The notes beneath the pieces are model-generated. The model did not search any database and was not told where the DNA came from. It was given only the letters and a program-made list of their open reading frames with translations. From Urechidicola croceus (GTDB lineage: Bacteria; Bacteroidota; Bacteroidia; Flavobacteriales; Flavobacteriaceae): a stretch of DNA of 64,000 nucleotides. The stretch covers positions 1,757,501 through 1,821,500 of the forward strand of contig NZ_CP017478.1 of NCBI RefSeq assembly GCF_001761325.1, in the 5' to 3' direction. Every line of letters starts with the position of its first letter. Position 1 is the stretch's first letter. The position numbers were made by a program, and so were the translations under genes. This document shows positions 35,901-44,229 of this stretch, piece by piece.

Positions 35901-36643
35901 TTTCCTTTAGGAAAAATTTGTTTATCCAATGAAAATTCTCCACCATGAGGTCCGTATGTAAACATTGGATGATGTATAGCAATGATTGTTGTTTTATTAG
36001 CATTCTTTTTTATTAATCCTTCAAGTTCTTCAAAGAATTTTTCTCTACTTTTTATTTCACAATCGTCATTAATATTTGGGTTTTTATCCCAATTGGTAAT
36101 ATACCATTCAGAATCTATGGCAATAACTACAATATTATCACTAATTTTTATTTGCTCAATTGGACAACCATTTTCAGGATAGAAGACCTTTTTGCTATCC
36201 AGTTTTTTTTGAACATAATCTTGTTGTCTTTCTAATCCTTTTAAACCAGAGTACCAATCGTGATTTCCTGGAATAAAAAATGCATTTCCAGCATATTCTT
36301 TAACCACATCTGTTTGAATATCTAATTGATGTTCTGCAAACTCTCTATTTTTATGCCCTTTTTTGGGCATTCCTGCAGGGTAAATATTATCTCCCAAAAA
36401 CAGAACTGTTGTATTGTCATTGGCAGTTTTTAATTTTTCTTTTAAGACTTTTAATGATTGTGTAGATTCACCTATTTGGGCATTTCCTGCATCTCCAATT
36501 AAATAAAAAGAATGTGCTATTTCTTTAGATTCAGGAATAGCTGGGATATAATTTTTATCAGCATATTGAGGTTTATATGTGGCACAAGCATTCACTACAA
36601 AAACAAATAATGCTAATAATAAAATCTTGTAAAATTTCTTCAT
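32927..36643 (-). CDS. Outer-membrane fusion: metallophosphoesterase, kinase-like middle region, Omp85-type barrel
   Basis: A 1238-residue lipoprotein (MKKFYKILLLALFVFVVNAC). Residues 45-310 are a calcineurin-like phosphoesterase with all metal motifs: GDAG, GDNIYPAG, GNHDWYSG, IHHPMF and GHEHN. Residues about 445-650 look like a CotH/FAM20-like kinase: a lysine in VMRALKKS, a catalytic-loop-like GDWDRHVDQW (607-616) and IPRDRDQTF (632-640). Residues 755-850 hold D-rich repeats (GTDRDDWF, GLDDDDYF, GGQNNDTY). The last 350 residues are a barrel of surface-antigen/Omp85 type ending FGIGFGF. It is the last gene of a three-gene unit, 12 bases after the HD gene. The phosphoesterase and barrel calls are strong; the kinase call is inference. 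Confidence 0.8.
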   Translation of the reverse strand: MKKFYKILLLALFVFVVNACATYKPQYADKNYIPAIPESKEIAHSFYLIGDAGNAQIGESTQSLKVLKEKLKTANDNTTVLFLGDNIYPAGMPKKGHKNREFAEHQLDIQTDVVKEYAGNAFFIPGNHDWYSGLKGLERQQDYVQKKLDSKKVFYPENGCPIEQIKISDNIVVIAIDSEWYITNWDKNPNINDDCEIKSREKFFEELEGLIKKNANKTTIIAIHHPMFTYGPHGGEFSLDKQIFPKGKVPLPGVGSLINILRKTSGISPADLQNKLYKELQERVVTLSQFAEKVVFVSGHEHNLQYIVEDNTPQIVSGAGSKREAARVVNGSKFSYGGSGYAKYDVFTDGSSQVSFYDTSDGVNEKLLFVTEVLPKDNDDIKKRYPEEFESHKTASVYTKEKTTKNKFHRSVWGERYRQDYSTLVNAPTVNIDTLFGGLKALRKGGGHQSKSLRLENPEGKEYVMRALKKSAEIYLQAMAFKDQYIVGQFENTYTEDLLLDFYTGSQPYAPFTTATLSDAIDVYHTNPRLFYIPKQKSLGVFNNEFGDELYMIEERVTSGHGDQKSFGNADKIISTDDLFKKLRKNNKHQVDKTAYVRARLFDMLIGDWDRHVDQWRWAVFEENDMKIYKPIPRDRDQTFSNMGDGPLMRLLTRIIPPLKLMEGFNEDIRSVKSFNASPYSLDMVLINDTNKELWDEQAIFIQKNITDEVIDEALKFIPKEINRETVAEIKRVLIQRRNKLKNYSDEYFEIIKKYAVIKGTDRDDWFEIIRLPNGKTKVTTYNIKKNKKDDITFEHLYDKSLTEEIWIYGLDDDDYFEVKGKGNSVIPLRIVGGQNNDTYVVENGRKVSIYDYKSKKNDVENAKKARVKLTDDYETNVYSYKKIKNNTNQIIPVIGYNPDDGVKFGISDTYTVYGFERNPFTSQHIISGAYYFATNGFELSYNGEFANVIGKANLGIETKYTSPNFSGNFFGYGNATPNFDEELGLDYNRVKLSMLKFAPSLIWRGRTGASFKTSMIYESVEVEETEGRYVNTFYVESGEENTESFIGFETDLNFKNKDNDAFPTLGMQTGLTLGYKSNINNSNGFGYVIPSLGFDYKLVSSGQLVFATLAKAHIMLGDDYEFYQAANIGGNNGLRGYRNERFTGSSSFVQSTDLRLNLRKVQTAVIPLNIGIYAGFDYGKVWIEDNLFYNPDFHSENWNTSVGGGIFFNAADVLSGNLAAFNSDDGVRITFGIGFGF

Positions 36644-36655
36644 TAAAAAATAATT

Positions 36656-37849
36656 TTAAAGACTTAAACTTTTAAACGCAACAGCAAATGCAGTTACTGA
36701 TACAATTACTCCTACTAAAAAAATAGTATATGTAATTCGTAATATTTTATACTTTTTATGTAAAACTAATCCTAAATAGTACAAATCTTTAGTCATTGAT
36801 GAATAGAGATAATCTCCATCCTTCATCATTTCACCCATTGCCCATTCAAAATCTTCTAGTTTGACTTTATGAAAATTTCCAAAGAATAAAAGATTCACTT
36901 TTTTTTGTGCCACATCTTCTTTCGTAAATTTTCCACTCGTTACATTTGGTCTTGTTGCAATAACAGATAGAGCCATTGATATTAAACTAAACACTACAAA
37001 TATTACTGTAGGAATAATTAAATATTCATTGGAAGGATTGTCTAATTTTGGTATTAGATTAGAAAGTGCAAGTGAAATAATAATTGCATTCACTGACAGT
37101 AAAATATTTGCTTTAGTATCGGCAATATTACTTAATGTTATGTGATTACGAAGCGTAGTTCTAAACATTGTTTCTATACCTCTTTCAGGAGTTTTGGCTT
37201 TCTCCTTTTTCAATTTCAACTCTTCTTTTTTTAATTGAAGTTTTTTATTATCTCCATCTTTTTTACGAGTTAAATTGTATAACTCAAGAAGGTTTTTATC
37301 TTTTCTAGGTTGCCAGTTTTCAATTGCATATTCTGTATAAAAGTGATGCCTTTTAGTAAGAAAATCAATATTTTCTTGAGTCCATTCTATATTTGTAAAA
37401 GTTTTTAAGTTTAATTGCGCCCATTCTTCCCTAAGTAATTCGCTTGATTCTATATAACTTTTGCTTCCTACATGTGCGCAATCTGCATCTAAAATTATTT
37501 TTTCTAAAAGGGTTTTTGGAGCATTGGTTCTTGTAGTAACTAAAATTAAATCCTTAACCTTTTTTATAGTCGATTCCGCAACTTTTTCTTGCATTAAAAA
37601 TTCTTCTGCAATTTCAGCACTATGTTGTTCGTGATTTTCAGCACTTTTTAAAAATCCTGAATCATGAAACCAAGCCGCTAATTCTAAAACTTGAGTATCT
37701 TTTGGCCCAATTTTTTCGAACTCAACTAATTGTTTTACAAATTTTACAACTCTTCTAGTATGTCCTAAATTATGATAAATATATTCACTCGATAGATTTG
37801 TTGTTAATTGAGAAGTAATATAATCTTCTACTTTATTAAGTATAGTCAT
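36656..37849 (-). CDS. HD-domain protein with C-terminal Pycsar-type membrane effector domain
   Basis: A 397-residue protein. Residues 1-180 are an HD phosphohydrolase domain (YHNLGHTRRVV, AAWFHDSGFL, ILDADCAHVG). A charged helix (about 195-225) leads to two or three membrane segments and cytosolic loops that match the PycTM domain of Pycsar antiphage effectors (TLRNHITLSNIADTKANILL, IATRPNVTSGKF). No nucleotide cyclase lies near, and this HD-PycTM form is common in Bacteroidetes chromosomes, so an antiphage role here is not shown. It starts 6 bases after the GAF gene and is followed by the phosphoesterase fusion. Confidence 0.85.
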   Translation of the reverse strand: MTILNKVEDYITSQLTTNLSSEYIYHNLGHTRRVVKFVKQLVEFEKIGPKDTQVLELAAWFHDSGFLKSAENHEQHSAEIAEEFLMQEKVAESTIKKVKDLILVTTRTNAPKTLLEKIILDADCAHVGSKSYIESSELLREEWAQLNLKTFTNIEWTQENIDFLTKRHHFYTEYAIENWQPRKDKNLLELYNLTRKKDGDNKKLQLKKEELKLKKEKAKTPERGIETMFRTTLRNHITLSNIADTKANILLSVNAIIISLALSNLIPKLDNPSNEYLIIPTVIFVVFSLISMALSVIATRPNVTSGKFTKEDVAQKKVNLLFFGNFHKVKLEDFEWAMGEMMKDGDYLYSSMTKDLYYLGLVLHKKYKILRITYTIFLVGVIVSVTAFAVAFKSLSL

Positions 37850-37855
37850 AATTAA

Positions 37856-40243
37856 TTATGCGTTAATATCTTCAATTAATTGATTAATTGTTATTGTTTT
37901 CTTTTCATCAAAATCAGAAGTATATATTACTTCTACTCGTAAGGCTTTTAATCCGGTAACACCTTGTAGATCTTCTAACTCCAACTTCTCTACTTTACCT
38001 AATAAGTTTTTTGACTGTAAGTATTTTATGTATTTTTTATACTCTTTAGCATCTTTATCTTGAGAATATACGATTGCAATTTTTCCTGGAACTGTTAAAC
38101 GTTCATTAGTCCCTTTGATATGCGCCTTATCAATTCTTTTCTTAATAATTTCATAGCGAATATTATAGGCACCATCAACATCAAATTGTTTCTCATCCAT
38201 TCTAAATTTAATTGCTAATGAGTTACTGTGCACCAAAATTAGAGAAGCTATTTCTAATTTATTTTTAAGGGTAGCTTTTAATTTATGGGCAATGTTTTCC
38301 ATTTCACACATTACTTTTAATTGCCATAAACGAAGGTTGTACAAATATAAAGAGTCATAATCTGAATTATTAACTAATGACTTTCCTATATACATATTGT
38401 GTTCAATACCATCAGTTTTATAGCGTTCAAAATAATGAGGAAACATTGCCTGAGCCTCCATTTGCTTTTTATCTATGTGGCTAGCCAGTTTTTCATTTAA
38501 AATGGTTACACTTTCTTCATAACCTCTTCGTTCTTCGTAGACTACTTGTAAATTTGAATCAATTCGATCCATATAAATTTTAACAGCATCAGCAAGTTCA
38601 TCATTTATCTTTTTTATATGACTAAAAACAGGGTAAATCTCACTTTTCAAGAAATCAATAATTCCTAATTCATCTCCTGCATCCAAACCAATCTTTACGT
38701 CTGTTAAATATTCTTTTATTCTAAACATTAACTCTTCATAAATAGGTAAACTTTCTTTTGCTTGTGCCTTATCTAATACATTTACAGCTAAATTTAGTTG
38801 ATTGGTTAAATCATTTTTAATAGCAATATTTCTTGCCAAAGATGAGCCTTTAATATCTGACTGACCATATAAAGGATACACATCACTGAAAATAATTTCA
38901 TCTAGTTTAGGATTTTCATCTCCATTTTGAAGTTGAATTTGGTATTTTTCTGCCGCTTCGTAAAAACGCCATTTAACAGAAGGATGAATTGCAGTGTAAT
39001 ATTGTTGAATTGTTGCTTCTAATATATTTTTATGTTCTTCAGTAGAACGCTTAACTGCCGCTTCAAATACTGGTAAAATGTCTTTTAACTTATTTTGACT
39101 AATTGAGTTTAACTCATATGGTCTAGGTGATGCTATTTCTAATAATGCAAATGAATCATGACCGCAAGAAATAGGAATTAATAAAATACTTGCAATTCCT
39201 CGAGACTTTAAATTTTTATAAAATGGATTGTAATTTGTTCCCAACCCATATTTTTCAACATCTGAAATTGCCAATGCTTCCTTTTTAACAAATATTTGAT
39301 TGGTTACTCCTTCACAAAAAAATGTTGCACATAAATCTGTATCTAAAGTATCTAAAATGATGCTTTCTGATTTTTTTACTTTGATACAATCTAATCTATT
39401 TGAAGGGAAATCAAAAATTGAAAAACCTAAAATTAAATCTTTGATATTATAAAATTCGGATAAATCTGTTCGCATATTCTCAACGAGATTGTCGTCTTGT
39501 TTTAAAAGATTGTAACGAATTGAAGATAAAGTTTCATCTGCAGTTACATCAAATAAATTCATTATTCCAAAACCTTTAAAAATATAACTATTGGGAGGGA
39601 ATTTTTCTTTCCAAACTTCAATATTGTCAAAATTATCTAATAATATTTTGTAATCTTCATCAGTTATCTTTGGCGCCAATTCAGTAGGAATTACTTCTGA
39701 AAAATCTCCATTAAAAGCGACACGATAATGTTTAGTTATTCCTAATTTTTTATCAGGAATATCAAAAAAGAATGGTCGTTTTAAATCAACTGAATATCCA
39801 TAACAAAAATTTAAAATCATTACGCATGATTGTAAATACATTTCGTTTTCTTCTAAGTTTCGAATTTTTAATTCGTAATCTTCAGGAGCATTTTCTAAAA
39901 TTTTTTTAAATCTATTTGAGAATCTAAAAGTTGTAAATGTATATGGAACTGCTGCAGATTTTATTTCATTATCTGTTAATATCTCAGGAAAAAGTGGTTC
40001 TAGCAATAAATCTATTTGCTCTTTATTCTTCTCTAAAATTGATTCATCAGTAAAACCCTCTATCAATTCTGGAAAATTATTTATCTGTTGTAAAATATCC
40101 TTTGCAGATTTATGAAAAGGGTGCTTTGAATCTTCTGCATATTTTTTATAAAATGAATACACTTTTTCAAAACTTACATGTAGGTTTAATGGAAGTTCAA
40201 TTTCTTCAGAATGACTCATTTCTATAACTTTTGGTTTATTCAT
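37856..40243 (-). CDS. Large GAF-domain-like cytosolic protein
   Basis: A 795-residue soluble protein without signal peptide or membrane segment. The central part (about residues 285-400, with AISDVEKYGLGTNYNPFYKN and SILLIPISCGHDSFALLEIA) has the look of a GAF ligand-binding domain; the rest is mostly helical and I cannot assign it. No kinase, cyclase or DNA-binding motif is visible. It is the first gene of the GAF, HD-PycTM, phosphoesterase-barrel operon with 6- and 12-base gaps, so it may sense a small ligand for that unit. Confidence 0.65.
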   Translation of the reverse strand: MNKPKVIEMSHSEEIELPLNLHVSFEKVYSFYKKYAEDSKHPFHKSAKDILQQINNFPELIEGFTDESILEKNKEQIDLLLEPLFPEILTDNEIKSAAVPYTFTTFRFSNRFKKILENAPEDYELKIRNLEENEMYLQSCVMILNFCYGYSVDLKRPFFFDIPDKKLGITKHYRVAFNGDFSEVIPTELAPKITDEDYKILLDNFDNIEVWKEKFPPNSYIFKGFGIMNLFDVTADETLSSIRYNLLKQDDNLVENMRTDLSEFYNIKDLILGFSIFDFPSNRLDCIKVKKSESIILDTLDTDLCATFFCEGVTNQIFVKKEALAISDVEKYGLGTNYNPFYKNLKSRGIASILLIPISCGHDSFALLEIASPRPYELNSISQNKLKDILPVFEAAVKRSTEEHKNILEATIQQYYTAIHPSVKWRFYEAAEKYQIQLQNGDENPKLDEIIFSDVYPLYGQSDIKGSSLARNIAIKNDLTNQLNLAVNVLDKAQAKESLPIYEELMFRIKEYLTDVKIGLDAGDELGIIDFLKSEIYPVFSHIKKINDELADAVKIYMDRIDSNLQVVYEERRGYEESVTILNEKLASHIDKKQMEAQAMFPHYFERYKTDGIEHNMYIGKSLVNNSDYDSLYLYNLRLWQLKVMCEMENIAHKLKATLKNKLEIASLILVHSNSLAIKFRMDEKQFDVDGAYNIRYEIIKKRIDKAHIKGTNERLTVPGKIAIVYSQDKDAKEYKKYIKYLQSKNLLGKVEKLELEDLQGVTGLKALRVEVIYTSDFDEKKTITINQLIEDINA

Positions 40244-40357
40244 TGCTAAATTATGAAATTATTTTCTCTAAGTCGAGAAATCTAACAATTACTAACGAAA
40301 ATAAGTATTTAATAAATTACGGAAAATTGAGGCTTAGGTCAGTAAACAAAAATTTAG

Positions 40358-41071
40358 TTATTTATCAAATTGACAACCAACAGGAATGCTATTTACTGTG
40401 AGTGAAGCATTAGAAGGCGAAATATATGGAATGCCTAAGCCCAATCCTCTTAAAATGAAAAGCGTTCCAATTAGCACAACAAATAGTGGGATTGCTTTTT
40501 GAATTTTATTTCTAAATGAAATCGAAAATATATTTCGAAAATAAACAGCCGAAGTCATTAATGGTATTGTGCCCAAACCAAATAAAAACATATAAAACAT
40601 TCCAGAGTAAAAATTACTTGTTGCAACTGCTCCAACCAGTGCCATATACACCATACCACAAGGAAGAAATCCATTTAAGACACCTATTAACAATAATGAC
40701 TTATTGGATTTGTTTTTTAATAATTTTCCTAAGTTAGATTTTACTTTACCAATTAATCTATATAGTGGTTTTGAAAAATTATATTGATTAAATATTTTAG
40801 CAGGAATAAGCACTAAAACAATCATAACAATACCCATTAAAATAGAAATTCGCTGCTGTAACCCTGCTAAATACAAGCCTTTCCCTATCAATCCAAAAAC
40901 CAAGCCTATAATTGTATAACTCAGCAACCTACCCAAATGATATAAACTAACTTGAAGTATTTTTTTACTATTACTATCTCTATTTACTGGCAATACAAAG
41001 GCGATAGGGCCGCACATACCCACGCAGTGAAAACTCCCTAAAAAACCTAATATAATTGCTGTATAAAGCAT
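40358..41071 (-). CDS. SafE/TauE-like membrane protein linked to cbb3 oxidase
   Basis: A 237-residue inner-membrane protein with about six hydrophobic segments. The opening GFLGSFHCVGMCGPIAFVLP and the later NGFLPCGMVYMAL contain the paired cysteines of the DsbD/UreH-like transmembrane family, often annotated sulfite exporter TauE/SafE. In cbb3 clusters this family is thought to serve copper delivery, so sulfite export is not implied. Its ATG shares a base with the ccoH stop. It is the last gene of the cco unit. Confidence 0.82.
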   Translation of the reverse strand: MLYTAIILGFLGSFHCVGMCGPIAFVLPVNRDSNSKKILQVSLYHLGRLLSYTIIGLVFGLIGKGLYLAGLQQRISILMGIVMIVLVLIPAKIFNQYNFSKPLYRLIGKVKSNLGKLLKNKSNKSLLLIGVLNGFLPCGMVYMALVGAVATSNFYSGMFYMFLFGLGTIPLMTSAVYFRNIFSISFRNKIQKAIPLFVVLIGTLFILRGLGLGIPYISPSNASLTVNSIPVGCQFDK

Positions 41072-41511
41072 TAGTATGATATCGTTTTCTTAATTAAATA
41101 CTCCTTTGAATTATTCTCAAAATCAATACTAATATTCCAATTGCCCTGTACTAGTTTTTCATCAGAAATTAACATTCTATTTTTTGCTATTTCTAAAGGT
41201 AATTTAAAGTCCAAAACTTTATTTGAAGGCCTATAAAAAGACACCAATCCATCAGTATTATTGGCATTGAAATTTACAGGGAATTTTATTTCAATACCCT
41301 TGTCAACTTTATTAATTTCAATTTTCAAACTTTTGGCATTATTCAATTTATCGATTTCAACTTGATATTTTAATTCATCCTTATAATATTCTTCTGAAAC
41401 CAAATCATATTTGTATTGGTCTTGAGTAGATGATTTTATGACAAAAAATAAGATAAAACTCATAAACAATAAAAATGCAATTACTATTCCCGTTCCCCAA
41501 TTTATTTTCAT
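41071..41511 (-). CDS. ccoH: Cbb3 oxidase accessory protein CcoH (FixH family)
   Basis: A 146-residue protein with one N-terminal membrane helix (GTGIVIAFLLFMSFILFFVI) and a periplasmic beta domain typical of FixH/CcoH. It stabilises cbb3 oxidase during assembly. The segment VSEEYYKDELKYQVEIDKLNNA is characteristic of Bacteroidetes members. It follows ccoG after 134 bases and overlaps the SafE-like gene. Confidence 0.88.
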   Translation of the reverse strand: MKINWGTGIVIAFLLFMSFILFFVIKSSTQDQYKYDLVSEEYYKDELKYQVEIDKLNNAKSLKIEINKVDKGIEIKFPVNFNANNTDGLVSFYRPSNKVLDFKLPLEIAKNRMLISDEKLVQGNWNISIDFENNSKEYLIKKTISY

Positions 41512-41540
41512 GATTTTCTAATTTTTATATTTATAATACA

Positions 41541-41561
41541 ATTCTGAAATAAATTCAGAAT
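41541..41561. repeat. Perfect inverted repeat between ccoG and ccoH
   Basis: ATTCTGAA and TTCAGAAT are separated by five bases in the 134-base ccoG-ccoH gap, 30 bases before the ccoH ATG. It lacks a T run on the minus strand, so it is not a good terminator; it could be an mRNA processing or stabilising hairpin or a protein site. It does not match the TGAYnnnnRTCA boxes. Confidence 0.4.
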
Positions 41562-41645
41562 GAAAATGTGAGCAATATTTCGTTTTTAACTTGATGCAAT
41601 TTTTACTTTAGTCGAATTGACTCAAATGACAATTATACTTTATAA

Positions 41646-43109
41646 TTATCTATAACTACGTGGACCTAAAAAGTTGGTCTTTGTAGTTTCTATTAATTTT
41701 CCATTTGAGTACAACCCTATTTTAATTTTTTCTTTAGCGTCTTTCAGTTTGTTTTTAGGTATCTCTATGAACATTGTTCCGTCTGATAACTCTTGTTTTT
41801 TCAATGTAAAACCTTGACTTCCTATTAAATTTATTGTTCCCTCATGAGACATCAATTTAAATGAAATATCCGTGATATCCTCTGTCGTTTTATTTAATAA
41901 TTTATATGTAAAAACATTACTAATGATATTATTTTCTTTGGTTTCATATAATTGACCCGGAAGTCTTAAAACTGTTGCTTCTATATCATTTCTCATAAAT
42001 AACATTGCAGTCAATACCCCAATCAATACAAACAATACTGCTGTATATCCTTTAACTCTTGTCGTAAACTTAAATGGTTCTCCTTTGGCAATATTATCTT
42101 CAGAAGCATAGCGTATCAACCCTTTTGGTAAATCAACACTTTCCATAATATGATCACACTCATCAATACAAGCGGTACAATTCACACATTCTAATTGAGT
42201 CCCATTTCGAATGTCAATCCCTGTTGGGCATACGTTTACACATTGATGACAATCAATACAATCTCCTTTTCCTGTTTCTGTTCTGTTTTCATTTTTCTTG
42301 AATTTTGCTCTACCGGTTTCACCTTCTCCTCTCACATAATCATATGCAACATTTACAGATTTATTATCAAGCAAAACTCCCTGTAATCTTCCGTAAGGAC
42401 AAACAATTATACACACTTGCTCCCTAAACCAAGTAAATACAAAGAAGAAAATACCAGTAAATATTAAGATGGAAAACAACCCACTAATATGATTTTTTGG
42501 ATTGTCTGTGATAATTTCTATCAGTTGATTACTTCCAATAAAATAGGCTAAAAACACATTTGCAATAATGAATGAAATCAGAAAAAAAACAATCCATTTT
42601 AATCCTTTTTTTAGAATTTTATTACCATTCCAAGGTTGTTTATCTAATCTTATTTGAGCGCCTCGATCTCCTTCAATGGCATATTCAATTTTTCGAAAAA
42701 CCATTTCTAAAAATATTGTTTGAGGGCACACCCAACCACAAAATAACCGTCCATAAATTACCGTAAATAAAGTGATAAAAATTACACCTATTATCATCGA
42801 TATAACGACCAAATGAAAATCTTGTGGCCAAAAAGGAACTCCAAAAATATTAAACCTTCGTTCGAGTACATTCAATAGAATAAATTGATTCCCATTTATT
42901 TTTATAAACGGTGCAACCAATAAAAAAAGTAATAAAACCCAAGAAAGATACGTTCGATATTTATAAAAAAAGCCATGTGGTTTCTTTGGATAAATCCATT
43001 GTCGTTTCCCATCGGCTTTTATAGTTCCGATAGAATCTCTAAATGATTCTTGCTCTTTTTTTGCCATAATTCTTTGGAGTAATTCTTTTATTCTTCCCTT
43101 TTGTTTCAC
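41646..43109 (-). CDS. ccoG: Cytochrome c oxidase accessory protein CcoG (FixG family)
   Basis: Membrane ferredoxin that reduces copper for CuB assembly of cbb3 oxidase. The 487 residues have several membrane segments, FCGWVCPQT and IIVCPYGRLQ in the N-terminal half, and two 4Fe-4S motifs CIDCHQCVNVCP and CVNCTACIDECD (about residues 275-310). A periplasmic immunoglobulin-like domain closes the protein (about 385-487). It lies between ccoP and ccoH. Confidence 0.94.
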   Translation of the reverse strand: MKQKGRIKELLQRIMAKKEQESFRDSIGTIKADGKRQWIYPKKPHGFFYKYRTYLSWVLLLFLLVAPFIKINGNQFILLNVLERRFNIFGVPFWPQDFHLVVISMIIGVIFITLFTVIYGRLFCGWVCPQTIFLEMVFRKIEYAIEGDRGAQIRLDKQPWNGNKILKKGLKWIVFFLISFIIANVFLAYFIGSNQLIEIITDNPKNHISGLFSILIFTGIFFFVFTWFREQVCIIVCPYGRLQGVLLDNKSVNVAYDYVRGEGETGRAKFKKNENRTETGKGDCIDCHQCVNVCPTGIDIRNGTQLECVNCTACIDECDHIMESVDLPKGLIRYASEDNIAKGEPFKFTTRVKGYTAVLFVLIGVLTAMLFMRNDIEATVLRLPGQLYETKENNIISNVFTYKLLNKTTEDITDISFKLMSHEGTINLIGSQGFTLKKQELSDGTMFIEIPKNKLKDAKEKIKIGLYSNGKLIETTKTNFLGPRSYR

Positions 43110-43169
43110 TTGAGTTAATATTTAAAATATTAATCAAGCGAAAACTAAGGGCTACTACTAACTAATAAA

Positions 43170-44027
43170 CTATTCTTTTTCTACCCAAATCTCTCCTTCT
43201 GGCGCTTTTGGCTTTGCAGGAGTAGATCCTTGTAAGGACAAAATATAACTTGCTACTTGCTGAATTTCAGAAGGTTTTAATGTTGCTTTCCAAGGAATCA
43301 TACCTTTACCTTCACGACCACCTTCACTCACTGTATTAAATACATTTTTAATCCCACCACCTAATATCCAATGCTGGTCAGTTAAGTTTGGCCCAATACT
43401 TCCTCCTGCATCTGCAAGGTGACATACAGCACAATTAGATTCAAATATATTTTTACCTTTTGATAAATCAGACTCTTCAGTTAAAAGAGTAACTGTATTT
43501 ATATCAACTAAATCTTTGGCGTGTTTTTTATATTCTTCAACTTCAATTCGAGCTTGTGCCATTTCTTTTTCAAATTCGGTAGTTTGATTATCTCCACCTA
43601 AAATATGATAGTAGCTCAAATATCCAACGGCAAAAATAATAGTCAAGTAGAATCCATAAACCCACCAAGGTGGTAATACATTGTCTAATTCTCGAATTCC
43701 ATCATAATCATGATCTAATAAAATATCTTTTTCTTGAGTAATTGGCTTAGCCTTAGTCAATTTTTTCATCAAACTATGGTACCATCCATATTTAGATGTG
43801 TTGAACTTTATTTTTTCTTCTTCGGTTAACTTTTCATATCTAATCTCTTCAAGGTTACTTCCTATTTTTCCATTTAAAAGTATTGCAATAAAAAGCACCG
43901 TCAACCCAAGAACGACTTCAGGGTGTTGAACAAAATAAACTGCACTTTTATCTTCAAATAAATACCATAAAATTCCAAAAATGATTATAGAAAGAAGTAT
44001 AACTTTTAAAAATGATTTTGTTTTCAT
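43170..44027 (-). CDS. ccoP: Cbb3 oxidase cytochrome c subunit CcoP, one haem motif
   Basis: A 285-residue membrane cytochrome c that passes electrons to CcoO/CcoN. It has two N-terminal hydrophobic segments, then the family marker LPPWWVYGFYLTI (about residues 117-129) and one CxxCH motif (NCAVCHLADAGGSIGPNL) with a methionine ligand in GMIPWKATL. Proteobacterial CcoP has two haem-binding motifs; only one is seen here. Start MKTKSFLKVILL follows ccoQ after 9 bases. Confidence 0.92.
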   Translation of the reverse strand: MKTKSFLKVILLSIIIFGILWYLFEDKSAVYFVQHPEVVLGLTVLFIAILLNGKIGSNLEEIRYEKLTEEEKIKFNTSKYGWYHSLMKKLTKAKPITQEKDILLDHDYDGIRELDNVLPPWWVYGFYLTIIFAVGYLSYYHILGGDNQTTEFEKEMAQARIEVEEYKKHAKDLVDINTVTLLTEESDLSKGKNIFESNCAVCHLADAGGSIGPNLTDQHWILGGGIKNVFNTVSEGGREGKGMIPWKATLKPSEIQQVASYILSLQGSTPAKPKAPEGEIWVEKE

Positions 44028-44036
44028 AATAAATAT

Positions 44037-44216
44037 TTATTCGTTATTATTTGAGTCTAAAGGCATATTACTTACTTCGTCTAAATATGGTTTTTTGGCA
44101 GTAAAAACCCATAAAAAAAGAATGGCGAAGAAAATGAAAAATATTAATAAAGAAATGATTGGATATATTTCAATACCCTCAATTCCCTCCATATGATGTT
44201 TGATGAATTTTAACAT
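44037..44216 (-). CDS. ccoQ: CcoQ/FixQ small subunit of cbb3 oxidase
   Basis: A 59-residue single-span membrane protein found by reading between ccoNO and ccoP. It begins MLKFIKHHMEGIEGIEIYP, has the hydrophobic helix ISLLIFFIFFAILFLWVF, and then the short cytosolic tail AKKPYLDEVSNMPLD typical of CcoQ. It starts 13 bases after the ccoNO stop. The small size and position make the assignment secure. Confidence 0.85.
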   Translation of the reverse strand: MLKFIKHHMEGIEGIEIYPIISLLIFFIFFAILFLWVFTAKKPYLDEVSNMPLDSNNNE

Positions 44217-44229
44217 AATTTCTATTTTT

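Noticed and set aside
40263-40280. Inverted repeat TTTCTC/GAGAAA before the GAF gene as an operator
   Set aside because: Only six base pairs per arm, unrelated to the dyad family, and no promoter element is placed around it.
40358-41071. Sulfite exporter
   Set aside because: Position at the end of the cbb3 genes and the paired cysteines fit the copper-related relatives better than sulfite transport.
41541-41561. Terminator splitting the cbb3 genes between ccoG and ccoH
   Set aside because: The hairpin has no T run on the minus strand and lies close to the ccoH start.
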